NCBI GenBank assembly: GCA_965214055.1
Contig: OZ243931.1
Location: forward strand, 1,736,001-1,800,000
Source of the DNA: WTGA01 sp965214055
GTDB taxonomy: Bacteria; Pseudomonadota; Gammaproteobacteria; Arenicellales; Poriferihabitantaceae
Direction of reading: 5' to 3'
DNA: 64,000 nucleotides
The notes under the pieces were generated by a model. The model searched no databases, was not told the DNA's origin, and was given only the letters and a program-made list of their open reading frames with translations. Every line of letters starts with the position of its first letter. Within the stretch, counting starts at the first letter, position 1. Of this stretch, positions 1 to 9,191 are shown in pieces. The position numbers and the translations under genes were made by a program.

Positions 1-1106
1 TCCCGGATGGGAACCTCTGACGCCGGAAAACGCGGGGCAATGTCATCGTCCCGGAAGTCACATTGCTGCAGTCGATGGTCGATATTTTCGCTGCCCAGGC
101 TGCGCAGCAGTTTTTGCAGCAGATAAAACTCCTCCAGGGTGGACGCCGGCGAGGCCAGTGCCCCCACAGCGGATGGCGAGGAGGCCTCGACCACGGCCCG
201 GATCCCCTCCGCGGTATGACGAAGGGCGGTTTCCCAGCTGACTTCCTTCCACTCGCCGTGCTCCCGGATCATGGGTTCCGTGAGCCGGTTTTCACTGTTC
301 ACGGCTTCGTAACTGAAGCGGTCGCGGTCGGCAAGCCAGCAATCGTTGATGTCGGGATTTTCGATGGGCAATACCCGTTCAACCCGGTCCCGCAGGGTCT
401 GGATATTGATATTGGTGCCCAGGCAGTCATGGGGGCTGATGCCCGAATGGTTGCGCAATTCCCAGGAGCGGGCGGCAAAACGGTAGGGACGGGAAGTCAA
501 TGCCCCCACCGGGCATAAATCGATGATATTGCCGGATACTTCCGAATCGATGGACCGGTTCAGGAACGTATTGATGGTCATGAATTCTCCCCGCCCCGGT
601 GCCCCCATCTCCATGACACCTGCCACTTCCTCGCCAAAACGGACACAGCGCGTGCAGTGGATGCAACGTGTCATTTCGGTGGCGATGAGGGGTCCGATAT
701 CGTGACTGGGAACCGAGCGTTTGCGTTCCTGGAACCGGGAATCATCCTTTCCGTACCCCATGGCCTGGTCCTGCAGCGGACATTCCCCTCCCTGGTCACA
801 GACCGGGCAGTCGAGGGGGTGGTTGATGAGCAGGAATTCCATGGTCCCTTCCTGGGCCGTCCGTGCGATGTCCGACTGGGTGAACACCTTCATGCCATCC
901 ATCACCGGGGTTGCACAGGCCGGCATGGGTTTCGGGGCCCTTTCCACTTCGACCAGGCACATGCGGCAATTGGCCGCCACCGACAACCGGTCGTGGTAGC
1001 AAAAGCGTGGAATATAGATATCGTTGCGGTCGGTGACGCAAATCAGCATTTCACCGGCCTCGGCCTCCAGGGGCCGACCATCCACTTCAATGGTAATGCG
1101 GCTCAC
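1..1106 (-). CDS. nuoG: NADH-quinone oxidoreductase subunit G, 3' part outside window
   Basis: Peripheral-arm subunit of respiratory complex I that carries electrons from NuoEF through Fe-S clusters. The visible 368 codons start with GTG at 1106, overlapping the nuoF stop by 4 bp (GTGA). Visible cluster ligands are C36, C47, C50, C64 for the [2Fe-2S] centre, H96-C100-C103-C109 for the HxxxCxxCx5C cluster, and C148, C151, C154 and C198 for a [4Fe-4S] centre. The molybdopterin-oxidoreductase-like domain begins around residue 215 and runs off the left edge. No ATG lies near the start, and the GTG is supported by the family N-terminus and by the tight coupling to nuoF. It is the last visible gene of a nuoA-G operon read leftwards. 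Confidence 0.95.
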   Translation of the reverse strand, partial: MSRITIEVDGRPLEAEAGEMLICVTDRNDIYIPRFCYHDRLSVAANCRMCLVEVERAPKPMPACATPVMDGMKVFTQSDIARTAQEGTMEFLLINHPLDCPVCDQGGECPLQDQAMGYGKDDSRFQERKRSVPSHDIGPLIATEMTRCIHCTRCVRFGEEVAGVMEMGAPGRGEFMTINTFLNRSIDSEVSGNIIDLCPVGALTSRPYRFAARSWELRNHSGISPHDCLGTNINIQTLRDRVERVLPIENPDINDCWLADRDRFSYEAVNSENRLTEPMIREHGEWKEVSWETALRHTAEGIRAVVEASSPSAVGALASPASTLEEFYLLQKLLRSLGSENIDHRLQQCDFRDDDIAPRFPASEVPIR

Positions 1107-2422
1107 AAGACATTCCCGGGCTGGATGCCGTCCGCAATTTTTGCTTCAAATTCGTGACGGTAATGTTTCAGGAAGCTTTGCACCGGCCATGCTGCCGCAT
1201 CCCCCAGGGCACAGATGGTGCGCCCCTCAATCCGGTTGGCCACATCCAGCAGGGTATCCAGGTCCTGCATCGATCCCCGGCCGCTGTTGATTCTTTTCAG
1301 GATCCGGTACAGCCATCCCGTGCCTTCCCGGCACGGCGTACACTGCCCACAGGATTCCTCATGGTAAAAATAGGCAATCCGTTCCAGGATGGCGACCATG
1401 TCGGTGGTTTCGTCCATGACAATGACGGACCCGGCCCCCACCGCCGAGCCGTTGTCCCGGAGGGAGTCATAGTCCATGTTCGATTTCAGGATATTTTCGG
1501 CGGGCATCACCGGCACCGAGGAGCCCCCGGGAATCACCGCCTTGAGCTTCCTGCCCTTCCACACTCCTCCCGCCTTTTCCAGCAGTTCGCTGAACGGGGT
1601 CCCCATCTTGATTTCATAGTTGCCCGGACGTTCGACGTGCCCGGTTACGGAAAAGACCTTCACGCCACCGGAATTTTCGACTCCGAGATATTTGAACCAT
1701 TCCCCCTCCATCCATTGGCCGTTTGCCCGCAGGATCGCCGGCACCGACGCGTAGGATTCGGTGTTGTTGATGGTGGTGGGTTTTCCGTATAACCCGAAGG
1801 CGGCGGGGAAGGGTGGCTTGAATCTCGGCTCGCCTTTCTTGCCTTCAAGGGAATTGAGCAGTGCGGTTTCCTCTCCGCAGATATAGGCTCCTGCCCCGAG
1901 GTGGGAATACAGGTCAAAATCAAATCCCGAGCCGAGCAGGTTCCGGCCCAGGTATCCGGCTTCATAGGCTTCTTTCATGGCAGCTTCCATGACTTCATAG
2001 GGTTCCCAGAATTCTCCACGGATATAGTTGTACCCGACGGTGGCCCCCATGACGTACCCTCCGATGGTCATGCCCTCAATCAGCGCATGGGGGTTGAGGC
2101 GCAGGATGTCCCGGTCCTTGCAGGTTCCGGGTTCTCCCTCGTCCGAGTTGCAGACCACATATTTCTGCACCGCGGATTTTCTCGGCATGAAGCTCCATTT
2201 GACCCCCACCGGGAATCCGGCTCCGCCCCGGCCCCGGATATTGGAGGTCTTGAGGGTTTCCACGATTTCTTCCGGAGGGGTGCGTTCCGTCAGGATCCGG
2301 GACAGGGCCTCATACCCCCCGTTGGCCCGGTAGCTTTCCAGGGTCCAGGGTGTCTGGATGGAACGGTCCGGGAGGCAGACATTGCAGGACTCCCGCAGGG
2401 AACTGAATCGGTCGGCAATCAT
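1103..2422 (-). CDS. nuoF: NADH-quinone oxidoreductase subunit F (NADH/FMN-binding)
   Basis: A 439-residue flavoprotein subunit of complex I that oxidises NADH and passes electrons via FMN to an Fe-S cluster. The glycine-rich GRGGAGFPVGVKW near residues 64-76 is the NADH/FMN-binding loop. The C-terminal half has ESCGQCTPCREG and a later IEGRTICALGDAAAWP cysteine, which together ligate the N3 [4Fe-4S] cluster. I start it at the ATG at 2422 (MIADRF), which overlaps the nuoE stop by 4 bp (ATGA); the open frame extends 34 codons further into nuoE, but that extension has no family similarity. Normal length for the family. Confidence 0.97.
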   Translation of the reverse strand: MIADRFSSLRESCNVCLPDRSIQTPWTLESYRANGGYEALSRILTERTPPEEIVETLKTSNIRGRGGAGFPVGVKWSFMPRKSAVQKYVVCNSDEGEPGTCKDRDILRLNPHALIEGMTIGGYVMGATVGYNYIRGEFWEPYEVMEAAMKEAYEAGYLGRNLLGSGFDFDLYSHLGAGAYICGEETALLNSLEGKKGEPRFKPPFPAAFGLYGKPTTINNTESYASVPAILRANGQWMEGEWFKYLGVENSGGVKVFSVTGHVERPGNYEIKMGTPFSELLEKAGGVWKGRKLKAVIPGGSSVPVMPAENILKSNMDYDSLRDNGSAVGAGSVIVMDETTDMVAILERIAYFYHEESCGQCTPCREGTGWLYRILKRINSGRGSMQDLDTLLDVANRIEGRTICALGDAAAWPVQSFLKHYRHEFEAKIADGIQPGNVL

Positions 2423-2937
2423 GCCAGTCCCTCCAGCGCGGCATCCACTTTTTCCGGGGTCAGGTCTTCGTAATAGTCCCGGCCAATCTGCATCATCGGC
2501 GCGCCGGCACAGGCCGCCAGGCATTCCACTTCCTTCAGGGTGAACCGTCCGTCTTCCGTGGTTTCTCCAAACCCGACACCCAGCCTGTTTTTCAGGTGTT
2601 CGACGATGACATCGCAGCCCCGCAGCATGCAGGATATGTTGGTGCAGACGCTGATTTTATGCTTGCCGGTCGGGTGCAGGTCATACATTGAGTAGAACGT
2701 GGCAACTTCATACGCCCGCACCGGCGGCACCTGGATGATCTGGGCCACATATTCAATGATTTCGCTGGACAGCCAGTTTCGTTCGTCCTGGGCAATGCGC
2801 AGGGCCGCAAGCAGGGCCGACTGCCGGCGGTCCTCGGGATATTTCGCCAGTTCCCGGTCAATCTCCTGAAGGGACGCATCGGACAGCGGGGGCCGGTTGT
2901 TCAGGGTATTCACCGGGGTATTCACCGGGGCGTTCAT
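2419..2937 (-). CDS. nuoE: NADH-quinone oxidoreductase subunit E
   Basis: A 172-residue thioredoxin-fold [2Fe-2S] subunit of complex I. Four cysteine ligands are visible at C98, C103, C139 and C143 (CTNISC and CLAAC). The first 20 residues contain a short repeat (NAPVNTPVNTLNN), encoded by a tandem 'accggggtattc' type repeat near 2910-2935, and look like a low-complexity extension. The start overlaps the nuoD stop by 4 bp, and its stop overlaps the nuoF start, so translation is probably coupled along nuoD-E-F-G. Confidence 0.96.
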   Translation of the reverse strand: MNAPVNTPVNTLNNRPPLSDASLQEIDRELAKYPEDRRQSALLAALRIAQDERNWLSSEIIEYVAQIIQVPPVRAYEVATFYSMYDLHPTGKHKISVCTNISCMLRGCDVIVEHLKNRLGVGFGETTEDGRFTLKEVECLAACAGAPMMQIGRDYYEDLTPEKVDAALEGLA

Positions 2938-4187
2938 CGGTCGATCTCCCCGAAAACAATGTCCTGGGTGCCGATGATGGCCACCATGTCTGCCAGCATG
3001 TGCCCCGTCGACATTTCATTCAGTGCGGCAAGGTGGGCAAATCCGGGGGCGCGGATTTTGACCCGGTAGGGTTTGTTCGCGCCGTCCGAAACCAGGTAGA
3101 TGCCGAATTCACCCTTGGGGTGCTCAATGGACGCATAGGCTTCCCCCGGGGGAACACAGAATCCCTCGGTAAACAGCTTGAAATGATGGATCAGGGATTC
3201 CATGTCGCCCTTCATCTGTTCCCGGGAGGGTGGGCTGAGTTTGTGATCATCCAGCATAACGGGCCCGGGATGGTCCCGAAGCCATTTCACGCACTGCTGG
3301 ATAATGCGGTTGGATTGCCGCATTTCTTCCACGCGGATCAGGTAGCGGTCATAGCAATCCCCGTTGGTCCCCACCGGGATGTCGAAATCCACCTGGTCAT
3401 AGACTTCATAGGGCTGTTTCTTGCGCAGGTCCCACTCGATCCCGGAACCCCGAAGCATCGCGCCGGAAAACCCCAGCGCCCGGGCTCTTTCCGGCGTTAC
3501 CACCGCAATATCCACGGTCCGCTGTTTCCAGATGCGATTGTCACTGAGCAGGGTTTCGTACTCATCCACGCAGGCGGGGAAACGCGCGGTAAACGCCTCG
3601 ATAAAGTCGAGCAGGGTGCCTTCCCGTTCCGCATTCCGGGCCCGGGTTTCGGCCTCGGTGTGCCGGTCGGTGGGGGCATGCCGGGGCATGTGGTCGGGGA
3701 GGTCCCGATAGACCCCGCCGGGACGATAGTAGGTCGCATGCATGCGGGCCCCGGAGACCGCTTCATAGCAGTCCATGAGGTCTTCGCGTTCCCGGAAGCA
3801 ATACAAAAAGACGGTCATGGCCCCGATATCCAGTGCATGGGCCCCGAGCCACAGGCAGTGATTCAGGATGCGGGTGATTTCATCAAACATCACCCGGATG
3901 TATTGTGCACGCACCGGGGGCGTGACCCCCAGCAATTTCTCAATGGCCAGGACATAGGCGTGTTCGTTGCACATCATGGACACGTAGTCCAGGCGGTCCA
4001 TGTAGCCGATACTCTGGTTATAGGGTTTAGTTTCCGCCAGTTTTTCGGTCCCCCGGTGGAGGAGTCCGATATGCGGGTCACACCGTTCGATCACTTCCCC
4101 GTCCATTTCCATGATGACCCGCAATACGCCGTGGGCCGCGGGGTGCTGGGGCCCGAAATTCATGGTGTAGTTCCGGATCTCCGCCAT
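2934..4187 (-). CDS. nuoD: NADH-quinone oxidoreductase subunit D
   Basis: A 417-residue, 49-kDa-type subunit that helps form the quinone-binding cavity of complex I. The N-terminus NFGPQHPAAHGVLR and the GLLHRGTEKLAE segment are hallmarks of the family, which is related to the large subunit of [NiFe] hydrogenases but lacks the metal-binding cysteines. It ends in the expected IIGTQDIVFGEIDR. NuoC and NuoD are separate genes here, not fused as in Escherichia coli. The start codon shares one base with the nuoC stop (TAATG). Confidence 0.97.
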   Translation of the reverse strand: MAEIRNYTMNFGPQHPAAHGVLRVIMEMDGEVIERCDPHIGLLHRGTEKLAETKPYNQSIGYMDRLDYVSMMCNEHAYVLAIEKLLGVTPPVRAQYIRVMFDEITRILNHCLWLGAHALDIGAMTVFLYCFREREDLMDCYEAVSGARMHATYYRPGGVYRDLPDHMPRHAPTDRHTEAETRARNAEREGTLLDFIEAFTARFPACVDEYETLLSDNRIWKQRTVDIAVVTPERARALGFSGAMLRGSGIEWDLRKKQPYEVYDQVDFDIPVGTNGDCYDRYLIRVEEMRQSNRIIQQCVKWLRDHPGPVMLDDHKLSPPSREQMKGDMESLIHHFKLFTEGFCVPPGEAYASIEHPKGEFGIYLVSDGANKPYRVKIRAPGFAHLAALNEMSTGHMLADMVAIIGTQDIVFGEIDR

Positions 4188-4810
4188 TATCCCCCCTCTC
4201 CCGGGCGGGTGCCCTTTATCGGGGAATCCTTTTGTATGGTCCGGGGGACCAGTATCCGGTCGTCAATCTCCACGGGTTCATACACGACCCGGCCCTTTTC
4301 CGGGTCATAGCGCATTTCCACATGCCCCGACAGGGGAAAGTCCTTCCGGAAAGGGTGGCCAATGAATCCATAATCCGTGAGCAGGCGCCGCAGGTCGGGA
4401 TGGCCCGTAAAGAGGATGCCGTACAGGTCAAAGGCTTCGCGTTCAAACCAGTCTGCCGCCGGCCAGATATCCATGACGGACGGGAGGGTGGGGTGGTCAT
4501 CGTCCAGATCAGCCCGCAAACGGATCCGGGCATTGTACCGGAGGGACAGCAGGTGGTATACCACGGCATACCGGCTTCCGGGCCATGGTCGGCCATTTTC
4601 TTCCGCGCCATAGCGGGAATAATCCACGCCACACAGGTCAATGAGCTGTTCAAACCGCATATGGTCATTGTCCCGGAGGGTCCGGCAGACCGATTGAACC
4701 GAAGCGGCTTCGATCTGGCAGGTTATCTCGCCCATTGCGGTATGGACGGAGACCAGCCCGTCGCCGAGCAACGGGGGCAGGTCCTCCCGCATTTGAGCTA
4801 AACTGACCAT
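4187..4810 (-). CDS. nuoC: NADH-quinone oxidoreductase subunit C
   Basis: A 207-residue, 30-kDa-type subunit of the complex I connecting module. The signature WPAADWFEREAFDLYGI and the following GHPDLRRLLTDYGFIGHPFR are clear. The gene sits 40 bp after nuoB and overlaps nuoD by one base. Length and order (A-B-C-D) match the unfused proteobacterial arrangement. Confidence 0.96.
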   Translation of the reverse strand: MVSLAQMREDLPPLLGDGLVSVHTAMGEITCQIEAASVQSVCRTLRDNDHMRFEQLIDLCGVDYSRYGAEENGRPWPGSRYAVVYHLLSLRYNARIRLRADLDDDHPTLPSVMDIWPAADWFEREAFDLYGILFTGHPDLRRLLTDYGFIGHPFRKDFPLSGHVEMRYDPEKGRVVYEPVEIDDRILVPRTIQKDSPIKGTRPGEGG

Positions 4811-4850
4811 CTGGAACGGCTTCGTGTTTCGGTTTGGATGATTCGGTGCA

Positions 4851-5360
4851 CTACACCGCCTGGGCCGGATTGGGATCCAGTGCCGGTCGGGCGATGGTAT
4901 TGGTCTTCCTGATTTTCTTCTGCAACTGCAAAATACCGTATATCAACGCCTCCGCGGTGGGGGGGCAGCCCGGGACATATACGTCCACGGGCACGATCCG
5001 GTCACATCCCCGGACAACGGAATAGGAATAATGGTAGTAGCCACCGCCATTGGCACACGACCCCATGGAAATCACCCAGCGTGGTTCGGCCATCTGGTCA
5101 TACACCTTTCGCAGGGCGGGTGCCATCTTGTTGGTCAGGGTCCCGGCAACGATCATGACGTCCGACTGCCGGGGGCTGGGACGGAAAATGATGCCGAAAC
5201 GGTCCAGGTCATAGCGCGCGGCCCCGGCCTGCATCATTTCCACAGCGCAACAGGCGAGGCCGAATGTCATGGGCCACATGGATCCCGTGCGGGCCCAGTT
5301 GATCAGTTCGTCCAGTTTTGCGGTGGCAAAACCTTCCTGCAGGGTACCTTCAAGTGCCAT
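4851..5360 (-). CDS. nuoB: NADH-quinone oxidoreductase subunit B
   Basis: A 169-residue PSST-type subunit that holds the terminal N2 [4Fe-4S] cluster next to quinone. The tandem cysteines C37-C38 in FGLACCAVEMM, the GSCANGGGYYHYS cysteine and the VPGCPPTAEAL cysteine are the four cluster ligands. It starts 15 bp after the nuoA stop. Normal length. Confidence 0.97.
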   Translation of the reverse strand: MALEGTLQEGFATAKLDELINWARTGSMWPMTFGLACCAVEMMQAGAARYDLDRFGIIFRPSPRQSDVMIVAGTLTNKMAPALRKVYDQMAEPRWVISMGSCANGGGYYHYSYSVVRGCDRIVPVDVYVPGCPPTAEALIYGILQLQKKIRKTNTIARPALDPNPAQAV

Positions 5361-5375
5361 AGATTTTTCTCCTCC

Positions 5376-5732
5376 TCATTCCCAGTCCAGGGCGCCTTTC
5401 TTCCATTCGTAAATGAAACCCACCACCAGGATTCCAAGGAACAGCATCATGGCCCAGAATCCGAACACATCGATTTCATCCAGCACGATGGCCCAGGGAA
5501 ACAAAAACGCGATTTCAAGATCAAATATGATGAACAAGATGGCCACCAGGTAATACCGGACATCGAATTTCATCCTAGAATCCTCAAAGGCCTCGAACCC
5601 GCATTCATAGGGGGAAAGCTTTTCGGCGTCCGGTTTGTGGGGACCGAGAACCTTGCCGGCGGCCAGTGCAATGATTCCGACGCCCAGCCCCACGCCGATA
5701 AACAAAAGGATTGGCAGATAGTTGGCAAGCAA
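5376..5732 (-). CDS. nuoA: NADH-quinone oxidoreductase subunit A
   Basis: A 118-residue membrane subunit of complex I with three predicted membrane segments (about residues 3-25, 60-82 and 88-110). The conserved loop YECGFEAFEDSRMKFDVRYYLVAILFI is partly visible as YECGFEAFEDSRMKFDVRYY. It is the first gene of the nuo operon; the upstream stretch 5733-6037 should hold its promoter. Confidence 0.95.
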   Translation of the reverse strand: MLANYLPILLFIGVGLGVGIIALAAGKVLGPHKPDAEKLSPYECGFEAFEDSRMKFDVRYYLVAILFIIFDLEIAFLFPWAIVLDEIDVFGFWAMMLFLGILVVGFIYEWKKGALDWE

Positions 5733-6037
5733 GGGGGTCTTCTCCGGTCGCTGTGTGGACAGTTGTTATGGATGCCTGGGAATTATTGCCTTGTTCGGTA
5801 AAACATCATTCAAAACATCATTCGTTTTACCGGTCAATTTCCTGGACAAGCCATGCGGTGGTCTCCCAGCCGGGAAGCCGCCAGAAAAAGAACCGTCTAA
5901 TTGGAGGCCTATTTTAAATCATTTGAGTGGATTCGTGGCAGCTTTCGATGCAATCGCAATGAAATTCCCGCTTTATTTTTCCCGGAAAAATCGGGTTCAC
6001 CTCCCATCCACCTCCGTCCCGCGTCTTCGAAACCCGC
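5733..6037. other. intergenic region upstream of nuoA
   Basis: About 305 bp with no gene I can support. It separates nuoA from the yhhQ block that lies between it and the tRNA-Leu. The stretch contains the repeat-rich element at 5797-5831 and, nearer yhhQ, a compact palindrome ATTTTTCC-C-GGAAAAAT at 5975-5991 that could form a hairpin downstream of yhhQ but has no clean T-tract outside its stem. Confidence 0.6.
5797..5831. promoter_or_regulatory. inverted repeat enclosing a direct repeat, upstream of nuoA
   Basis: Arms GGTAAAAC (5797-5804) and GTTTTACC (5824-5831) are perfect inverted repeats. Between and partly within them the 11-mer AAACATCATTC occurs twice, at 5801-5811 and 5813-5823, a 12-bp period. 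The element is about 65 bp before the nuoA start. It looks like a protein-binding site for nuo expression, but the regulator is unknown and this is inference. Confidence 0.4.
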
Positions 6038-6616
6038 CTATCCCAGGCGAAGATCGACCCGTTTTTTCAGGGTATTGAGCAATATTCCGTAAGCGGGCAG
6101 GAAAAGGAGGATGGAGATTCCAATTTTGAAGCCAAGATCCACATGGGCGATTTCCAGCCAGTTTGCGGCCATGAATTCGTCGGCGGAACGGTGAAACGCC
6201 ACCGCAAAGAACGTGTAGGTATCGATAATATTGGCAAAGAAAGTGGAGACAAGGGGTGCCGGCCACCAGGCCGTGGTCTTTTCCCGGATACGCTGGAAGA
6301 CCGTGATATCCAGCATCTGGCCCACCAGGTAGGCGGTCCCGCTGGCCAGGCCGATTCGCCAGTCCGCCAGCCAGGCACTGATGAAAATGGCCGGGATGTA
6401 CGCCAGTCCCACAATGGCTCTTGCGCTTTCCCTGTTGGACAGCCGGACGGTGAGGTCCGTGGCCAGGATCACCAATGGGAACACAAACATGGCATAGGTG
6501 AAGTGGTAGCCAAGCAGGGACCCCGTGAACTGCACGGTGTAATTGGCCAGGGCAATGACGATGATATGAAAAATGGCCAGTTTGACGACCAGGCCGGGGT
6601 CCACATTCCTGAACAT
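6038..6616 (-). CDS. yhhQ: queuosine precursor transporter, VUT/YhhQ family
   Basis: A 192-residue integral membrane protein of the VUT family, thought to import queuosine precursors (preQ0/preQ1) for tRNA modification. About six membrane helices are visible. VFPLVILATDLTVRLSN, the SAWLADWR loop and FFANIIDTYTFFAVAFH are typical. I prefer the ATG at 6616 (MFRNVDPG); a GTG at 6691 would add 25 residues with no family support. It follows the beta-keto acid cleavage gene closely and may share its transcript. Confidence 0.85.
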   Translation of the reverse strand: MFRNVDPGLVVKLAIFHIIVIALANYTVQFTGSLLGYHFTYAMFVFPLVILATDLTVRLSNRESARAIVGLAYIPAIFISAWLADWRIGLASGTAYLVGQMLDITVFQRIREKTTAWWPAPLVSTFFANIIDTYTFFAVAFHRSADEFMAANWLEIAHVDLGFKIGISILLFLPAYGILLNTLKKRVDLRLG

Positions 6617-6724
6617 GGGATGGAGGCGCGTTTTCTCGTTAACGGTACGGGTGCCCGGGCCGGTATCGGCGACCGGGAACGACCCCGTCACCCTGTCCGG
6701 AACACGGTTTTTCGGAGGGAACTT

Positions 6725-7624
6725 TTACGGTGACCGGTGGATCCCCAGGGTCTTCGCCGCCTGGGCCGGCGTGGCGGGCTCCCGTCCGGTCTCCCGGATG
6801 ATTCGGATCGCCCGTTCAACCAACTGTACATTCGTCGCAAATTCCCCCTTGCCCAGGTAGAGGTTGTCTTCGAGTCCAACCCGGCAGTTGCCGCCCTGGC
6901 TGGCGGCCTGGGCGACGATATCGAATTCCCACCGCGAGATGCCAAATGCGCTCCAGCAGGCATTTTCCGGCAACAGGTGTTTCATGACCCCCAGAATCTC
7001 CGGGGTGGCCGGCGAGGCGTGGGGAATGCCCAGGCAAAGCTGGAACATGGGGGGGTCAGCAATCAGGCCTTCTTCAATCAGCTTCCGGGCGAACAGGATA
7101 TGGCCGGGTTCAAAGACCTCCATTTCGGCCTTGACTCCGAGTGCCCGGATCTTCGCCGCCATGACACGCAGGTGTGCCGGGGTATTCACGAAAATGGCCT
7201 CGCCAAAATTGAATGTACCCACATCCAGCGTGCAGATATCGGGTTTGAGATGTCCGATATGGATCAGCCGGTCCAGGGGATGGACCAGTGTCGTGCCCGG
7301 TCCACCGACCCTGGGGTCGTCCGTCCCCGGGACAAACCGGGCCCCTTCGCTGGTGGTGAGATTGATCAGGATATCGCTGCCGGAATCGCGAATGCGTTCC
7401 ACCACTTCCCGGAACAGTGCCGGGTCCCCGGAGCGCAGCCCCGTTCGGGGGTCCCGGACATGGATGTGGGCGATGGCCGCGCCGGCCTTGCCGGCATCCA
7501 TGGCATTTTGTGCAATTTGCGCCGGGGTAACCGGATAATCCGGGTGTTTCCGGAAATTGTCGTGCCCACCCGTGATGGCACAGGTGAGAATGATACCGTT
7601 GTTGGGACTTACATGCATAATCAC
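6725..7624 (-). CDS. beta-keto acid cleavage enzyme (DUF849/BKACE family)
   Basis: A TIM-barrel, metal-dependent enzyme of the family that condenses a beta-keto acid with acetyl-CoA and splits it to a CoA ester and acetoacetate or a related keto product; the founding member acts on 3-keto-5-aminohexanoate. HIHVRDP at residues 53-59 holds the metal-binding histidines, and NLTTSEG and DVGTFNFG are typical of the family. Length (299 aa) is normal. Start is GTG 7624 or ATG 7618. Family members differ widely in substrate, so the true substrate is not known; dehydrocarnitine is one possibility given the quaternary-amine-like enzymes elsewhere in the window, but that is a weak inference. Confidence 0.85.
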   Translation of the reverse strand: MIMHVSPNNGIILTCAITGGHDNFRKHPDYPVTPAQIAQNAMDAGKAGAAIAHIHVRDPRTGLRSGDPALFREVVERIRDSGSDILINLTTSEGARFVPGTDDPRVGGPGTTLVHPLDRLIHIGHLKPDICTLDVGTFNFGEAIFVNTPAHLRVMAAKIRALGVKAEMEVFEPGHILFARKLIEEGLIADPPMFQLCLGIPHASPATPEILGVMKHLLPENACWSAFGISRWEFDIVAQAASQGGNCRVGLEDNLYLGKGEFATNVQLVERAIRIIRETGREPATPAQAAKTLGIHRSP

Positions 7625-7901
7625 GCAGTATATTCTCTTGACGGATCATTGAGGTTGCCAACGCAATCGCCTCTCTCCCGTCCAACCGCCTGAGTCCCCA
7701 AGGCTGCCACTCGGTTATAAGTGAGTGGAATTTGAATAGAATTATACATTCAGATGACAAGAAAAGATGACAACAAAATGAATATGCTTAGTAAAGTATA
7801 TAATTTCCCTTTTGTTCATGGAATCGTCACTGAAATGGGGTCCCGGTGCATTATACCGGATACATGAATTTGAAAATGAAAAAGCGAGGCAAACCGGGGA
7901 C

Positions 7902-9191
7902 CTATCCGCGCTGATCGATGGCGACAAAATCCCGGGTCGTCTCGCCGGTATAGACCTGTCTTGGCCGGCCAATCGGCTGGCCTTCTTCGGTCATCTCCTT
8001 CCATTGTGCAATCCACCCGGGAAGCCGCCCAAGCACAAACATGACTGTGAACATCTGGGTGGGGATGCCGATGGCCTTGTAGATGATTCCCGAGTAGAAG
8101 TCCACATTCGGGTAGAGATTCCGGTCCTGGAAGTACTCGTCATTCAGGCACGCTTCCTCCAGTTCCATCGCAATTTCCACGGCAGAGTCCAAGACCCCCA
8201 ATTTCCGGAGCACCCCGTCCGCGGTCGTTTTGATGATGCCGGCTCTTGGATCCAGGTTCTTGTAAACGCGGTGCCCAAAACCCATCAGGCGAAACGGGTC
8301 ATTTTTGTCTTTCGCCCTGTTGATCCATTTGTCAATGTTCCCCCCTTCATCCCGGATCTGATCCAGCATATTGATCACCGCCTGGTTCGCCCCTCCATGG
8401 AGCGGACCCCACAGGGCGGAGATGCCGGCAGAGATGGAGGTATACAGGTTCACCATGGAGGACCCGGCAAGCCGGACCGTGGAGGTGGAGCAGTTCTGTT
8501 CGTGGTCAGCATGCAGGATCAACAACTTGTTCATGGCATCCACCACCACCGGGTCCGGGTGCAATTCTTCGGAAGGAGTGGCGAACAGCATGTAGATCAG
8601 GTTTTCGCAATAGCTGAATTTGTTCAGGGGATAAATGAACGGATGGCGCATGGCATTCTTGTAAGCCCATGCAGCCAGGGTCGGCACCTTCGCCAGTAAT
8701 CGGTAGATGGTCAGGTTGATTTCCCCGGAGCGGCCGTCGGGGTCCTGGGGTTCGGGATAGAACGTGGACAGTGAACTCAGGGCAGCAGCCAGGATGCCCA
8801 TGGGATGCGCCTTGGCCGGGTAGGCATCCAGGAACATCTTCATGTCTTCGTGAACCAGGGTGTGATAGGTAATGTCCCGCCTGAATCCATCGTAGGTGTC
8901 CCGGGTGGGCAGTTCACCGTAGATCAGCAGATAGGCCACCTCCAGAAAATCAGAATGCCGGGCAAGTTGTTCGATGGGGTATCCGCGATAACGCAAAATC
9001 CCCTTTTCGCCGTCCACATAGGTGATGGCGCTTTTGGTGGACCCGGTGTTTTTATACCCGATGTCCAGTGTGATATGCCCCGTCCTGGCCCGCAGGCTGG
9101 AAATATCAATGGCTTTTTCGTTTTCACTCCCGGTGACCACCGGAAATTCGTAGCTGTCATCCCCGATGATAATTTTTGCCGTTTCGCTCAT
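7902..9191 (-). CDS. gltA: citrate synthase (type II, hexameric class)
   Basis: Condenses oxaloacetate and acetyl-CoA to citrate, first step of the TCA cycle. The 429-residue product has the catalytic histidines in LILHADHEQNCSTSTVR and in GFGHRVYKNLDPRA, and the catalytic aspartate in NVDFYSGIIY. The N-terminal beta-rich domain (residues 1-60) is typical of gram-negative type II enzymes. I start at ATG 9191 (MSETAKI); the open frame extends 31 codons upstream without family similarity. It stands alone, divergent from aroF. Confidence 0.96.
   Translation of the reverse strand: MSETAKIIIGDDSYEFPVVTGSENEKAIDISSLRARTGHITLDIGYKNTGSTKSAITYVDGEKGILRYRGYPIEQLARHSDFLEVAYLLIYGELPTRDTYDGFRRDITYHTLVHEDMKMFLDAYPAKAHPMGILAAALSSLSTFYPEPQDPDGRSGEINLTIYRLLAKVPTLAAWAYKNAMRHPFIYPLNKFSYCENLIYMLFATPSEELHPDPVVVDAMNKLLILHADHEQNCSTSTVRLAGSSMVNLYTSISAGISALWGPLHGGANQAVINMLDQIRDEGGNIDKWINRAKDKNDPFRLMGFGHRVYKNLDPRAGIIKTTADGVLRKLGVLDSAVEIAMELEEACLNDEYFQDRNLYPNVDFYSGIIYKAIGIPTQMFTVMFVLGRLPGWIAQWKEMTEEGQPIGRPRQVYTGETTRDFVAIDQRG

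Noticed and set aside
3000..4310. Long plus-strand frame of 436 codons antisense to nuoD and nuoC
   Set aside because: The minus-strand frame is unmistakably NuoD/NuoC; the antisense frame has a composition typical of shadows in GC-rich genes and no domain.
5975..5991. Rho-independent terminator of yhhQ
   Set aside because: The palindrome is perfect, but its T-run is inside the stem and no U-tract follows in the right place.
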